64,000 nt of DNA, taken from assembly GCF_041583195.1 (NCBI RefSeq), contig NZ_JBFHGL010000002.1, positions 124,001 to 188,000 of the forward strand. The letters are read 5' to 3'. The translations under genes and the position numbers were made by a program. The notes under the pieces are model-generated. The model searched no databases. It worked only from the letters and a program-made list of their open reading frames with translations, and had not been told where the DNA came from. This document shows, piece after piece, positions 29,049-38,131 of the stretch. Every line of letters begins with the position of its first letter. The stretch's first letter is position 1. This DNA comes from Sulfurimonas sp. (GTDB taxonomy: Bacteria > Campylobacterota > Campylobacteria > Campylobacterales > Sulfurimonadaceae).

Positions 29049-30657
29049 TATTATAGATGTTAATGATCTCTATGAGTTCATCTTGGATGCAAGAGATCAT
29101 AAAGGTTTTTCACTTTTACTTGATATCACGTGTGTGGATAATTTATACAGAAAAGCACCTGCCAGGTTTGAGCTTATTTATATACTTAGGGATAAAACTT
29201 TTGAAAATACGCTGAACATTAAAGTTTATGTAAAAGATGAAATAAAAGGTGTTAAAAGTATAAGCTCTCTGTTTAGATCAGCTACTTGGGCTGAGAGAGA
29301 AGTGTATGATCAGTACGGCGTGAATTTTCAAGATCACCCGCTTCTAAAACGCATACTAAACCATGAGGAGTTTGTAGGTCATCCTCTTAGAAAAGATTAT
29401 AATATTAGAGATGCTCACTACTGCACTAAAACACAAGATCTTCTCGATGAGTTAAAACCTGTTTTAGATAAAAACGATCTAGATATGGATAAAGATGATC
29501 TTATGGTTATAAACCTTGGACCATCACACCCCGCAACTCATGGAACTATAAGGACACTTGCTGCACTTGATGGTGAAAAAATAGTAGCAAGTGTAAGTGA
29601 GATCGGATACCTGCACCGCGGGTTTGAAAAAAGCTGTGAAAACCATACCTACAACCAAATAATTCCATACACTGACAGGCTTAATTACTGTTCTGCACTT
29701 ATGAACAACATCGCATTTTCTAAGACTATAGAGGATATGCTGGGTGTTACACTTCCTGATCGCGGCGTGTTCATACGTGTAATACTCTCTGAACTCTCGC
29801 GTGCAGTTGATCATCTTGTATGTTTAGCAGCAGGTCTTTTGGATATGGGTGGACAAACTAACTATTGGTACTTTTTCAATCCTCGTAACGATGCTTATAA
29901 TTTTTTATCTAAACTCACAGGTGCTAGACTTACAAACTCTTTTATGCGCGTTGGCGGTATGACACATGATCTATACGATGGCTGGCAGGATGATCTAGAA
30001 GACGTACTTAAAAAAATAGATTACGGTATAACTGAATCTAAAAAGATGATCGAGCATAACCGTATATTTAACGACAGACTCCAAGATATCTCACCAGTAA
30101 GTGCCGATGAGGCTATAAGTTACGGATGGACAGGACCAAATCTTAGAGCAAGCGGAGTCCCATACGATCTTCGTTTTGCAAAACCTTATGATTTTTACGA
30201 AAGCTTTGATTTTGACATGGTAGTTGGAAGTGTTGGTGACACTTATGATCGTATGATGGTTCGTATTGAAGAGATCAACCAAAGTATGAGAATTATCCGC
30301 CAAGCCGTAAATGAGCTTCCAAACGGTGATATCTGTGTTAATGATAAAAGTATAATCCTCCCTCCAAAGCAGTGTGTATACGGCTCGATTGAAGGGATGA
30401 TGAATCAGTTTATGCTTACTATAGACGGCGTTAAAGTTCCTGCTTGTGAGTACTACTCAGCTTATGAAGCTGCAAACGGCGAGCTTGGTTTTTATGTAGT
30501 TAGTGATGGAAGCGGTACTCCGTATAAAGTCAAAGTCAGACCACCTAGTTTTTACCATATGGCGGCGTATCCTGAGATCATTCAAGGCTATCAGGTAGCA
30601 GATGCAATTTTGACTCTTGGGAGTTTAAATATCATCGCTGGGGAGATGGACAGATGA
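29038..30657 (+). CDS. nuoCD: Complex I fused subunit NuoCD
   Basis: One 539-residue frame encodes both NuoC (about 1-145, with the HPLLKRI and GHPLRKDY motifs) and NuoD (about 155-539, with [23 protein letters not shown] and the C-terminal end GEMDR). The fusion is well known in gammaproteobacteria; in Campylobacter and Helicobacter, nuoC and nuoD are separate. The linker [11 protein letters not shown] is short and acidic. NuoD forms the quinone pocket with NuoB. The start lies inside the end of nuoB and the stop overlaps nuoE by four bases. Confidence 0.95.
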   Translation: MTFNIIDVNDLYEFILDARDHKGFSLLLDITCVDNLYRKAPARFELIYILRDKTFENTLNIKVYVKDEIKGVKSISSLFRSATWAEREVYDQYGVNFQDHPLLKRILNHEEFVGHPLRKDYNIRDAHYCTKTQDLLDELKPVLDKNDLDMDKDDLMVINLGPSHPATHGTIRTLAALDGEKIVASVSEIGYLHRGFEKSCENHTYNQIIPYTDRLNYCSALMNNIAFSKTIEDMLGVTLPDRGVFIRVILSELSRAVDHLVCLAAGLLDMGGQTNYWYFFNPRNDAYNFLSKLTGARLTNSFMRVGGMTHDLYDGWQDDLEDVLKKIDYGITESKKMIEHNRIFNDRLQDISPVSADEAISYGWTGPNLRASGVPYDLRFAKPYDFYESFDFDMVVGSVGDTYDRMMVRIEEINQSMRIIRQAVNELPNGDICVNDKSIILPPKQCVYGSIEGMMNQFMLTIDGVKVPACEYYSAYEAANGELGFYVVSDGSGTPYKVKVRPPSFYHMAAYPEIIQGYQVADAILTLGSLNIIAGEMDR

Positions 30658-31091
30658 GTTTTCAGTTTTCAGATGATAATTTAAAACAAATAGAGTTCTT
30701 AAAAACACGATACCCGTCTCTTGATGCACTAAGTCTTCCTCTACTTTGGATGGCGCAATATCAAGATGGATTTATATCTCTTGAAGCAATTGATGAGATC
30801 TCTAAAATAACCAAACTTCCGCCTATGGAGATCTACAGAGTAGCTACATTTTACACAATGTTTAAGCTGCAAAAACAAGAAAAACTTCTTGTGTCTGTGT
30901 GTAAGACACTTTCATGCAAACTTTGCGGAAGTGATGAAATTTTAGATCACCTAAAGAGTAAGGATGTTGAGATCGAGTATGTAGAGTGTCTTGGTTCTTG
31001 CGGAACAAGTCCCGTTATGCAGATCAAAGATGTAAATTATGAAAATCTTACACCCCAAAAAGTGGATGATATTTTAGAGGAGTTGTTATGA
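30654..31091 (+). CDS. nuoE: Complex I subunit NuoE (cluster N1a)
   Basis: The 145-residue thioredoxin-like [2Fe-2S] protein has ligands in SVCKTLSC and ECLGSCG. It pairs with NuoF to form the NADH-oxidising tip. Campylobacter and Helicobacter lack true NuoE/NuoF, so its presence shows that this complex is the classical NADH type. ATGA overlaps join it to nuoCD and nuoF. Confidence 0.95.
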   Translation: MSFQFSDDNLKQIEFLKTRYPSLDALSLPLLWMAQYQDGFISLEAIDEISKITKLPPMEIYRVATFYTMFKLQKQEKLLVSVCKTLSCKLCGSDEILDHLKSKDVEIEYVECLGSCGTSPVMQIKDVNYENLTPQKVDDILEELL

Positions 31092-32332
31092 GAGAAGTAA
31101 AAATAGTCTCTAAACACTTTTCTATAAAAGACTCCCATACTCTAAAAGTCGCTAAAGCAAACGGTGCATACAGCAATGCACTTAAAAAAGCTTATAAACT
31201 AGAGCCGAAACAGATAATTGAGATCATTAAAGAGAGCGGTCTCAGAGGAAAAGGCGGTGGCGGTGCACCTGCAGGAGAAAAATGGTCACTTATGCCACAA
31301 GATAGTGACAAACCAAGTTTCTTAGCAGTTAACTGTGATGAGAGTGAACCTGGAACTTTTAAAGACAGACAGATAATTTCAAAAGATCCACACCTTTTAA
31401 TAGAGGGAATCCTAATCACATGCCATGCTATAAAAGCTAAACATGCATATATTTACATCCGTGGAGAGTATAAGCAGTATCAAGATATTTTGCAAGGTGC
31501 TATAGATGAAGCATATACCGAAGGTCTACTAAATAACTGCGACATTACGATCCACCGCGGAGCAGGAGCTTATATCTGCGGTGAAAAATCAGCCCTTTTA
31601 GAATCTATGGAAGGTAAACGCGGACACCCAAGACTAAAACCAAAACAAAAAGAGTGTGAATGGTATTTTAGCAATCCTACACTTGTAAACAATGTTGAAA
31701 CAATCGCTTCTGTTCCTTACATTATAGATAACGGTGCAGAGGGGTATAGAAAATTCGGAACAGATAAAAGTCCCGGGACTCTTCTTTTTGCAATGAGCGG
31801 ACATGTTAAAAACCGCGGTGTTTATGAGGCTGAATTTGGCACAGGTATGTGGGATTATATAGAGCATTTTGGCGGCGGTATAAGAGATGGAAAAAAACTA
31901 AAAGCCGTAATACCAGGAGGAGCTTCAACAGATATATTAACAGCAGATGAAGTAATGGAAGCTAAACTAGATTATGAATATTTACGTTCAATCGGCAGTG
32001 CATTAGGTACCGGTGGTATGATTGTTATGGATGAAGACACGAATATGGTTGAGGCTTTAAAAAATCTGCTTGAATTTTACCATGAAGAATCTTGTGGACA
32101 ATGTACACCATGTCGTGAAGGAACTGGTCTTAGTGATAAACTGGTTGAAAAAATACTAAGCGGTAATGGAAGTAGTGAAGATATAGATGAACTGCTTGAG
32201 ATCTCAGATACAATGAACGGTAAAACAATCTGTGTTTTTGCACCAGCAGTTAGCAGTGTTATAAACTCTTTTATCGGTAAGTTTCGTGATGAGTTTGAGG
32301 CTTATAACAAATCAACCGGAGCAAAAATATGA
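31088..32332 (+). CDS. nuoF: Complex I NADH-binding subunit NuoF
   Basis: NuoF (414 residues) binds NADH, FMN and the N3 [4Fe-4S] cluster. The nucleotide site GLRGKGGGGAPAGEKW (about 57-72) has GGGGAPAG where GGAGFPTG is usual; NCDESEPGTFKDR and HRGAGAYICGEKSAL are standard. Cluster ligands are in SCGQCTPCREG, with a further Cys near 395. The Phe-Pro to Ala-Pro change near the flavin is a possible specificity difference. It is translationally coupled to its neighbours by ATGA overlaps. Confidence 0.95.
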   Translation: MREVKIVSKHFSIKDSHTLKVAKANGAYSNALKKAYKLEPKQIIEIIKESGLRGKGGGGAPAGEKWSLMPQDSDKPSFLAVNCDESEPGTFKDRQIISKDPHLLIEGILITCHAIKAKHAYIYIRGEYKQYQDILQGAIDEAYTEGLLNNCDITIHRGAGAYICGEKSALLESMEGKRGHPRLKPKQKECEWYFSNPTLVNNVETIASVPYIIDNGAEGYRKFGTDKSPGTLLFAMSGHVKNRGVYEAEFGTGMWDYIEHFGGGIRDGKKLKAVIPGGASTDILTADEVMEAKLDYEYLRSIGSALGTGGMIVMDEDTNMVEALKNLLEFYHEESCGQCTPCREGTGLSDKLVEKILSGNGSSEDIDELLEISDTMNGKTICVFAPAVSSVINSFIGKFRDEFEAYNKSTGAKI

Positions 32333-33690
32333 GTCTAGTTAAAGTTACGGTTGATAATAATACTTACGAAGTTGAAAAGGATTCGCTTCTTATAGATCTG
32401 CTTATAAAAGAAAATCTTAGAGTTCCATACTTTTGCTACCATGAGGCTTTAGGGGCTGATGGTAACTGCCGTATGTGTATGGTTGAAATTGAGGGTCAAA
32501 AAAGACCGCAGATTGCTTGTGATACACCTGTAAAAGATGGAATGGTAGTGTATTCTCAAGGTAAAAAACTCCCTATTAAAAAAATACGCAGAGATATATT
32601 AGAACTTGAGCTTATAAACCACCCTGTTGACTGTCCTATCTGCGATCAGGCTGGTGAATGCAGTCTGCAAGAGTATTATATGGAGTATGGGCTACACGAC
32701 TCACATATGTATGGTCTTGATAAAGTTACACACCATAAACATATAGACTTAGGCTCAAACGTTATGCTTGATCAGGAGCGTTGTGTACTATGTGCAAGGT
32801 GTACACGATTTACTGCCAACATAACACATACTCATGAACTTGGAATCGTTGGTCGAGGGGATGAAGCACACATAACGACAATGCCGGGACGTAAGCTTGA
32901 TAATCCTTATGCAATGAATGTAGTAGATCTGTGTCCTGTTGGAGCATTGACATCTAAAGATTTTAGATTTGCTCAACGCGTTTGGTTTTTAGAATCAAGC
33001 GAATCAGTATGTACACATTGTGCAAAAAACTGCAACATTTACATAGATCACAACAAACTAAAATATCAAGATGAAAACATATACCGTTTCCGCCCTCGTA
33101 AAAACTTGGAAGTAAACGGCTTTTTTATATGTAATGAGGGAAGACTCTCTTATAAAAACCTTCTAAATAACAGAATGATAAAGTCAACTCATGTAAACGA
33201 GAAAGATATACTAAAAAACTCTATTGAAAAAGCCAAAGCTATTGCAGTGCTTGTAGATGCTTCACTTTTTAATGAAGAGATAGAGATGATCAAAGAGTTC
33301 TCAGAAAAGATAGGTGCTAAACTATACTGCCCGCAAGATACATACATAGATGAAGAGTTTGAAGATGATATGTTACGCTCAAAATACAAAATAGCAAATA
33401 TTAAAACTATTCAAAATCTAAATATTTTAGACGAGATGCCAAAAGATGCGGATCTAGTTATAAATTTCAACCATCCTGACATAACTAAGATAGATTCCAA
33501 AGAGATAATCAGTTTTCAAACACATAAGTTTGAGCTCGAAACTATTCTTACGATCCCAATAGCTACTTATGTAGAAAACAGCGGAAGTTTTACAAATATA
33601 GACGGCATAACCCAACATCTGAAAAAAGCCATTACATTAAATGAGCCTATACCTACAATTGCACAGTGGTTTAAAAGGTTGGAGTTATGA
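32329..33690 (+). CDS. nuoG: Complex I subunit NuoG, short form
   Basis: At 453 residues this is far shorter than the usual 700-900. All cluster-binding parts are present: [2Fe-2S] Cys36/47/50/64, the His-Cys3 cluster N5 (HPVDCPICDQAGEC, about 97-111), N4 (CVLCARC and CPVGAL), and an N7-like set (CTHCAKNC near 228-234 and CNEG near 267). The following molybdopterin-oxidoreductase-like domain is cut to about 180 residues, yet its typical end YVENSGSFTNIDGITQ (about 413-428) remains, so the loss is internal. The stop overlaps nuoH by four bases, and nothing suggests a frameshift. Confidence 0.93.
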   Translation: MSLVKVTVDNNTYEVEKDSLLIDLLIKENLRVPYFCYHEALGADGNCRMCMVEIEGQKRPQIACDTPVKDGMVVYSQGKKLPIKKIRRDILELELINHPVDCPICDQAGECSLQEYYMEYGLHDSHMYGLDKVTHHKHIDLGSNVMLDQERCVLCARCTRFTANITHTHELGIVGRGDEAHITTMPGRKLDNPYAMNVVDLCPVGALTSKDFRFAQRVWFLESSESVCTHCAKNCNIYIDHNKLKYQDENIYRFRPRKNLEVNGFFICNEGRLSYKNLLNNRMIKSTHVNEKDILKNSIEKAKAIAVLVDASLFNEEIEMIKEFSEKIGAKLYCPQDTYIDEEFEDDMLRSKYKIANIKTIQNLNILDEMPKDADLVINFNHPDITKIDSKEIISFQTHKFELETILTIPIATYVENSGSFTNIDGITQHLKKAITLNEPIPTIAQWFKRLEL

Positions 33691-34976
33691 GTATGGCATC
33701 AATTATCGTAGCGATCACTGCTTTTGTTCTTGGTGCACTGCTCGCACTTTTAACCATACCTGTTCTTGTATGGCTTGAGCGCCGTACTGCAGGTCTTGTT
33801 CAAGACAGACTTGGACCAAACCGTACAAATATATTTGGTTTTCGCTTAGGCGGTGTAGTTCAGAGTTTTGCAGATGTTGTAAAACTTCTTATAAAAGAGG
33901 AATATTATCCATCACACATAAAAATAGGAAGATGGCTTTTTATGCTATCACCTATTATCACTTTTACTGCCGCACTTTTAGCTTTTATGGTTATACCTTT
34001 TGCAGATACTCTTATAATAGACGGTGAAGCATTAAGAATGCAGCCGCTTCCTGTAGAGTATGGAGTGTTTTGGTATTTGGCTATCGGATCTGTCGGGGTT
34101 ATAGGTGTAATATTTGGTGGATGGCTCTCACATAACAAGTACTCACTTCTTGGTGCTATGCGTGCTACATCTATGGTTGTAAGTTATGAGTTGCCTCTTG
34201 GTCTGGCTATTATCTCATTTATAGTTACATACAACACGGTTGACTTTAACGCAATGGTGCAGTATCAAACTGATACACTTTTTGGGTTTTTACCATCATG
34301 GGGAGTTTTTCTGCAACCTCTTGCTTCGATCATACTCATTGTTGCATTATTTGCCGAGACAAACCGTAACCCGTTTACCGTTGCTGAGGGTGAAAGTGAA
34401 ATAGTTGCCGGATATATGACTGAATACTCTGCTATGAAATTTGCTATGTATTTTATGGGTGAGTATGTAGCTATGAATACGGCAAGTGCAGTAATAATCA
34501 CTATGATCTTCGGAGGTTATCAACTACCTTATGTATCGACTCAGATGCTTCTTGAAAACTTCAACTATTTTGCCTATGCACTTATAGTTTTAGTACCTGC
34601 ATTTACTTGGTGGATGATCAGTTTTATGAGAAAAAACAACCGTGTACGCCCAAGCGTAACTACAGATAGCGGTAGAATTTTCGAGACTAAAGTTATAACT
34701 ATATTTTTACTGTTTTTAGCCGTAGTTGTAGATGCAATTTTACTTTATCTATCCCTTATCCCAAATGTACTTGCAACTCAGATAGCAGTAACTATGATTC
34801 AGGTTGTTATATTTGTTTTAAAACTAATGGCGTTTAACATGTTTTTCATTTTAATCCGTTGGACGCTACCGAGGTTTAGATACGACCAGGTTCAAAGCCT
34901 AGGATGGAACTATCTTTTACCGCTTTCACTATTTAACTTGTTTGTAACAGCCATAGTTGTTGTAGGAGTAAACTAA
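33687..34976 (+). CDS. nuoH: Complex I subunit NuoH, enlarged form
   Basis: NuoH (429 residues) forms the quinone channel with NuoB/D. The core motifs ERRTAGLVQDRLGPNR, AETNRNPFTVAEGESE and LPRFRYDQVQSLGW are intact. The usual length is about 325-335. The extra 95 or so residues lie between FGGYQLP (about 275) and FFILIRWTLPRFRYD (about 385), and contain two additional membrane-helix-like stretches (about 293-312 and 337-355) separated by a basic loop, RKNNRVRPS. The operon position and overlaps are normal. The effect of the insertion is unknown. Confidence 0.95.
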   Translation: MSMASIIVAITAFVLGALLALLTIPVLVWLERRTAGLVQDRLGPNRTNIFGFRLGGVVQSFADVVKLLIKEEYYPSHIKIGRWLFMLSPIITFTAALLAFMVIPFADTLIIDGEALRMQPLPVEYGVFWYLAIGSVGVIGVIFGGWLSHNKYSLLGAMRATSMVVSYELPLGLAIISFIVTYNTVDFNAMVQYQTDTLFGFLPSWGVFLQPLASIILIVALFAETNRNPFTVAEGESEIVAGYMTEYSAMKFAMYFMGEYVAMNTASAVIITMIFGGYQLPYVSTQMLLENFNYFAYALIVLVPAFTWWMISFMRKNNRVRPSVTTDSGRIFETKVITIFLLFLAVVVDAILLYLSLIPNVLATQIAVTMIQVVIFVLKLMAFNMFFILIRWTLPRFRYDQVQSLGWNYLLPLSLFNLFVTAIVVVGVN

Positions 34977-35500
34977 TGGGTAAAAATATTATAACGACTC
35001 CAAGATATGGGAAAAACTTTAAAGACAGACTATATCTTCCTGCCATATATGAAGGTTGCAAGGTTACATTTAAACACTTCTTTACAAACATAAATAATTC
35101 AAATGCAGTTGATACTCTTGAATACCCTGAAGAACAACCTAGTGATATTACAAGCAGATACCGCGGTCTTCACAGACTGACTCACAGAGCTGATGACACC
35201 ATAGCTTGTGTAGCGTGTTTTATGTGTGCAACCGCTTGTCCGTCTGATTGTATATTTATAGAAGCGACTGAGAGAGATGATAATAAAGATGAGAAAATGC
35301 CGAAGAGTTTTTCAATAGATACCTTAGAGTGTATATTCTGCGGTTACTGTGTAGAAGCATGTCCATGTGATGCAATCCGTATGGATACGGGTATTTTTTC
35401 ACTTACGGGTAATTCACGTGAAGATTTTGTTTTAAACAAAGATCAGCTACTAAGTTATAAGGGTGCTTTTGGAGAGGAGAACAGTTGTGCTAGAAGTTAG
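34976..35500 (+). CDS. nuoI: Complex I subunit NuoI (clusters N6a/N6b)
   Basis: The 174-residue ferredoxin-like subunit carries two [4Fe-4S] sites, CVACFMCATACPSDC and CIFCGYCVEACPCDA. The variable residue in CPSDC and the extra Cys in CPCDA differ from the common CPVDC/CPTxA but leave all ligands. It relays electrons from NuoG to NuoB. It overlaps nuoH by one base and nuoJ by 14. Confidence 0.96.
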   Translation: MGKNIITTPRYGKNFKDRLYLPAIYEGCKVTFKHFFTNINNSNAVDTLEYPEEQPSDITSRYRGLHRLTHRADDTIACVACFMCATACPSDCIFIEATERDDNKDEKMPKSFSIDTLECIFCGYCVEACPCDAIRMDTGIFSLTGNSREDFVLNKDQLLSYKGAFGEENSCARS

Positions 35501-35978
35501 TATATTTATAATTCTAAGCCTTTTTATGCTTGGCGGTGCAATTGCTATTATTACAAATAAACAGACTGTTTTTAGTGTTTTTGGTTTTTTAATAGTAATG
35601 ATTGGATTTGGTGGAATGTTTGCCCTGCTTGACAACAGATTTTTAGCCCTAGCTCAAATAATGGTCTCAGTAGGTGCTGTTGTTGTTTTAAGCATGCTTG
35701 CAGTGCTTAGCGTAAATGCAAAAGAGAAAAACCTTCCAAATGAGCCAAACAGATACAAGTGGATTATTTTTAGTTCGGCTCTGGTATTACCTTTTACATA
35801 TTTAATCTACAAGACATTATCGTCTGTAGCAAAAGAGTTTACGCAAAACTCCTTTACCTCAAAAGATATAGGAAATGAGCTTTTTAACTCTTGGGTACTG
35901 CCGTTTGAGATAGTATCAATCCTGCTCTTAACTGCTATGATCGGAGCTATCGTGATAGCTAGAAAGGAGAATACATGA
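35487..35978 (+). CDS. nuoJ: Complex I subunit NuoJ
   Basis: NuoJ is a five-helix membrane subunit. The frame is open from a GTG at 35463, but a second GTG at 35487 lies seven bases after a strong GGAGAGGAGA ribosome-binding site, so I choose it (about 163 residues, starting LEVSIFIIL). MIGFGGMFALLDNRFLALAQIMVSVGAVVVL is the conserved core region, of which GGMFALLDN and FLALAQIMV are diagnostic. It overlaps nuoK by four bases. Confidence 0.92.
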   Translation: MLEVSIFIILSLFMLGGAIAIITNKQTVFSVFGFLIVMIGFGGMFALLDNRFLALAQIMVSVGAVVVLSMLAVLSVNAKEKNLPNEPNRYKWIIFSSALVLPFTYLIYKTLSSVAKEFTQNSFTSKDIGNELFNSWVLPFEIVSILLLTAMIGAIVIARKENT

Positions 35979-36286
35979 ATCCGGATATGTTCTTCCTTTT
36001 AGCCTCAGTTCTTTTTTCAATTGGTTTAGTGGGAATTGTAAGCAGACGCAACCTTTTTATAGTTTATATATCTATAGAGTTGATGCTAAGCTCAATCAAC
36101 CTCATCCTTGCAACACTTTCAAAACTATCTAACGATCCTGCTGGTAGTGTTATGGCTCTGATCATAATAGCTGTGATTGCAGCCGAAGCAGCTTTGTTTT
36201 TAGCAATTATAATTCACCTCAACAGACTAAGACGCTCTATTGACAGTGATGACTTTAAAGACTTAGCTCAAAGCGAGGTAAAATAA
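35975..36286 (+). CDS. nuoK: Complex I subunit NuoK
   Basis: The 103-residue three-helix subunit contains the conserved glutamates in ISIELMLSSINL and AAEAALFLAII that take part in proton transfer. The size is standard. It overlaps nuoL by one base (TAATG). Confidence 0.96.
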   Translation: MNPDMFFLLASVLFSIGLVGIVSRRNLFIVYISIELMLSSINLILATLSKLSNDPAGSVMALIIIAVIAAEAALFLAIIIHLNRLRRSIDSDDFKDLAQSEVK

Positions 36287-38130
36287 TGTTAAATCTTATA
36301 GTTATTCTTCCTTTTTTATCTGCTTTGATTTTGGCTCTAACATATCTTTACGATCCTTCAAAACAAAGAGAAAAACTCTATACCTTTATCGGTGTGGGTT
36401 CAATTTTAGTAACTACAATATTTTCTTTAATAGTTTTATCACAAGTGATCTCAACGGGAGAAAGTATACACACTGTACTTTTTGAGTGGATCAGTATAGA
36501 CAAATTCAAAATTGATCTTGCATTTGTAGCAGATCCTTTATCTGCTGTAATGATTGGATTTATTACATCAATAGGACTTCTGATTCATATATATGCTGTT
36601 GGATATATGAGTGGCGATGCAGGCTTTGGAAAGTTCTTTGCCTACTTTAACCTTTTTATGGGAAGTATGCTTTTGCTTGTACTTGCAAATACTCCAATGA
36701 TCATGTTTATTGGCTGGGAGCTGGTAGGACTTAGCTCATACCTTTTAATAGGATACTACCATGAAAATGGTGCAAATATAAAAGCTGCAAACAAAGCTTT
36801 TATACTTAACCGTGTGGGTGACTTTGGTTTTATCATGGGTATACTGATTTTGTTTTTAGTTGCAGGTACCAATGGTTTTACATTTGTCGATATTGAATCA
36901 AATATATCTAACGTTGACACTTCTATACTAACCCTTATTGGTGTCCTTTTATTTGTAGGTGCTATGGGTAAATCTGCTCAGATACCTCTATATGTATGGC
37001 TTCCTGATGCTATGGCTGGTCCGACACCGGTATCTGCTTTAATTCATGCCGCAACTATGGTAACTGCGGGTGTATATATGGTGGCTAGATTTAGTTTTAT
37101 ATATGAACTTATTCCAAATGTCGGAGAGTTTATAGCCATCATAGGTGTAAGTTCTGCACTATTTGCAGCTATTATAGCTTCGTACCAAAGCGATATAAAA
37201 AAGATACTTGCGTATTCGACTATGAGTCAGCTTGGATATATGTTTGTAGCAGTTGGGCTTGGTTTTTACGATGAGGGTATATTTCACGTCTTTACACACG
37301 CATTTTTTAAAGCGCTTCTTTTCATGGGTGCAGGGGCTGTTATAATCGCTATGCATCATGAACAAAATATATTTAAAATGGGCGGACTAAAGAGTGAGCT
37401 AAAACTTGTATATATAACTATGTTTATAGCAACTCTGGCAATAAGCGGAATTCCGCCTTTTGCAGGTTTCTTCTCAAAAGATGCCATTTTAGTGTCAGCT
37501 TTTTCGTCTGGTTATACGACTATCTGGGTGCTTGCTTCACTGACTGCGGCAATTACATCTTACTATATGTTTAGACTTTTGTTTGTAGTATTTCACTCAA
37601 ACGAAAATACAAAAACACTTGTAGATCTAAAGTCTTCAATGACTATACCACTTGTTATATTAGCCATAGGTGCTACATTTGCGGGTTTCATACAAGATGA
37701 TTTTTCAAAATTTTTAGGTATTACTCAAAACTCTTTTCATATAGCTCATTCTCAAGAGCTTATGCTTGAGTCTTTAAATGTAGTGCTGGCAATTATCGGT
37801 ATGGGTGTAGCATATAAACTATACGCTAAAGATGCCAAAGAGGTTCAACCAAATAATTTAGTCAAAAGAGTAATTATTAATAAATTCTACATAGATGAGT
37901 TCTACGAGTTTTTGATTATGAAGCCTATCGTTTCATTAAGCACACTTATTGCAAATGTTATCGATCCAAAAGGGTTTGACTTTATTGTTAGATTTAACGT
38001 GTGGGTATATCTCTCTTGCGGAAAGATTTTTTCAAGACTCCAAAACGGTATGGTGCGTTACTACGCACTCTATATGCTTGTGGGTATATCTGCAATGAGT
38101 GTATATATTATTATAAAACTAGGGGTGTAA
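36286..38130 (+). CDS. nuoL: Complex I antiporter-like subunit NuoL
   Basis: NuoL (614 residues) is the distal antiporter-like subunit with the long lateral helix. Typical motifs are GWELVGLSSYLLIGYY, KSAQIPLYVWLPDAMAGPTPVSALIHAATMV (part) and AYSTMSQLGYM. The C-terminal segment has the lateral amphipathic helix and a last membrane anchor. It is spaced one base from nuoM. Confidence 0.97.
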   Translation: MLNLIVILPFLSALILALTYLYDPSKQREKLYTFIGVGSILVTTIFSLIVLSQVISTGESIHTVLFEWISIDKFKIDLAFVADPLSAVMIGFITSIGLLIHIYAVGYMSGDAGFGKFFAYFNLFMGSMLLLVLANTPMIMFIGWELVGLSSYLLIGYYHENGANIKAANKAFILNRVGDFGFIMGILILFLVAGTNGFTFVDIESNISNVDTSILTLIGVLLFVGAMGKSAQIPLYVWLPDAMAGPTPVSALIHAATMVTAGVYMVARFSFIYELIPNVGEFIAIIGVSSALFAAIIASYQSDIKKILAYSTMSQLGYMFVAVGLGFYDEGIFHVFTHAFFKALLFMGAGAVIIAMHHEQNIFKMGGLKSELKLVYITMFIATLAISGIPPFAGFFSKDAILVSAFSSGYTTIWVLASLTAAITSYYMFRLLFVVFHSNENTKTLVDLKSSMTIPLVILAIGATFAGFIQDDFSKFLGITQNSFHIAHSQELMLESLNVVLAIIGMGVAYKLYAKDAKEVQPNNLVKRVIINKFYIDEFYEFLIMKPIVSLSTLIANVIDPKGFDFIVRFNVWVYLSCGKIFSRLQNGMVRYYALYMLVGISAMSVYIIIKLGV

Positions 38131-38131
38131 A

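Noticed and set aside
32329-33690. A frameshift or sequencing error truncating nuoG
   Set aside because: The typical C-terminal end of the family is present and the stop overlaps nuoH by four bases like the other nuo junctions, so the short protein is genuine.
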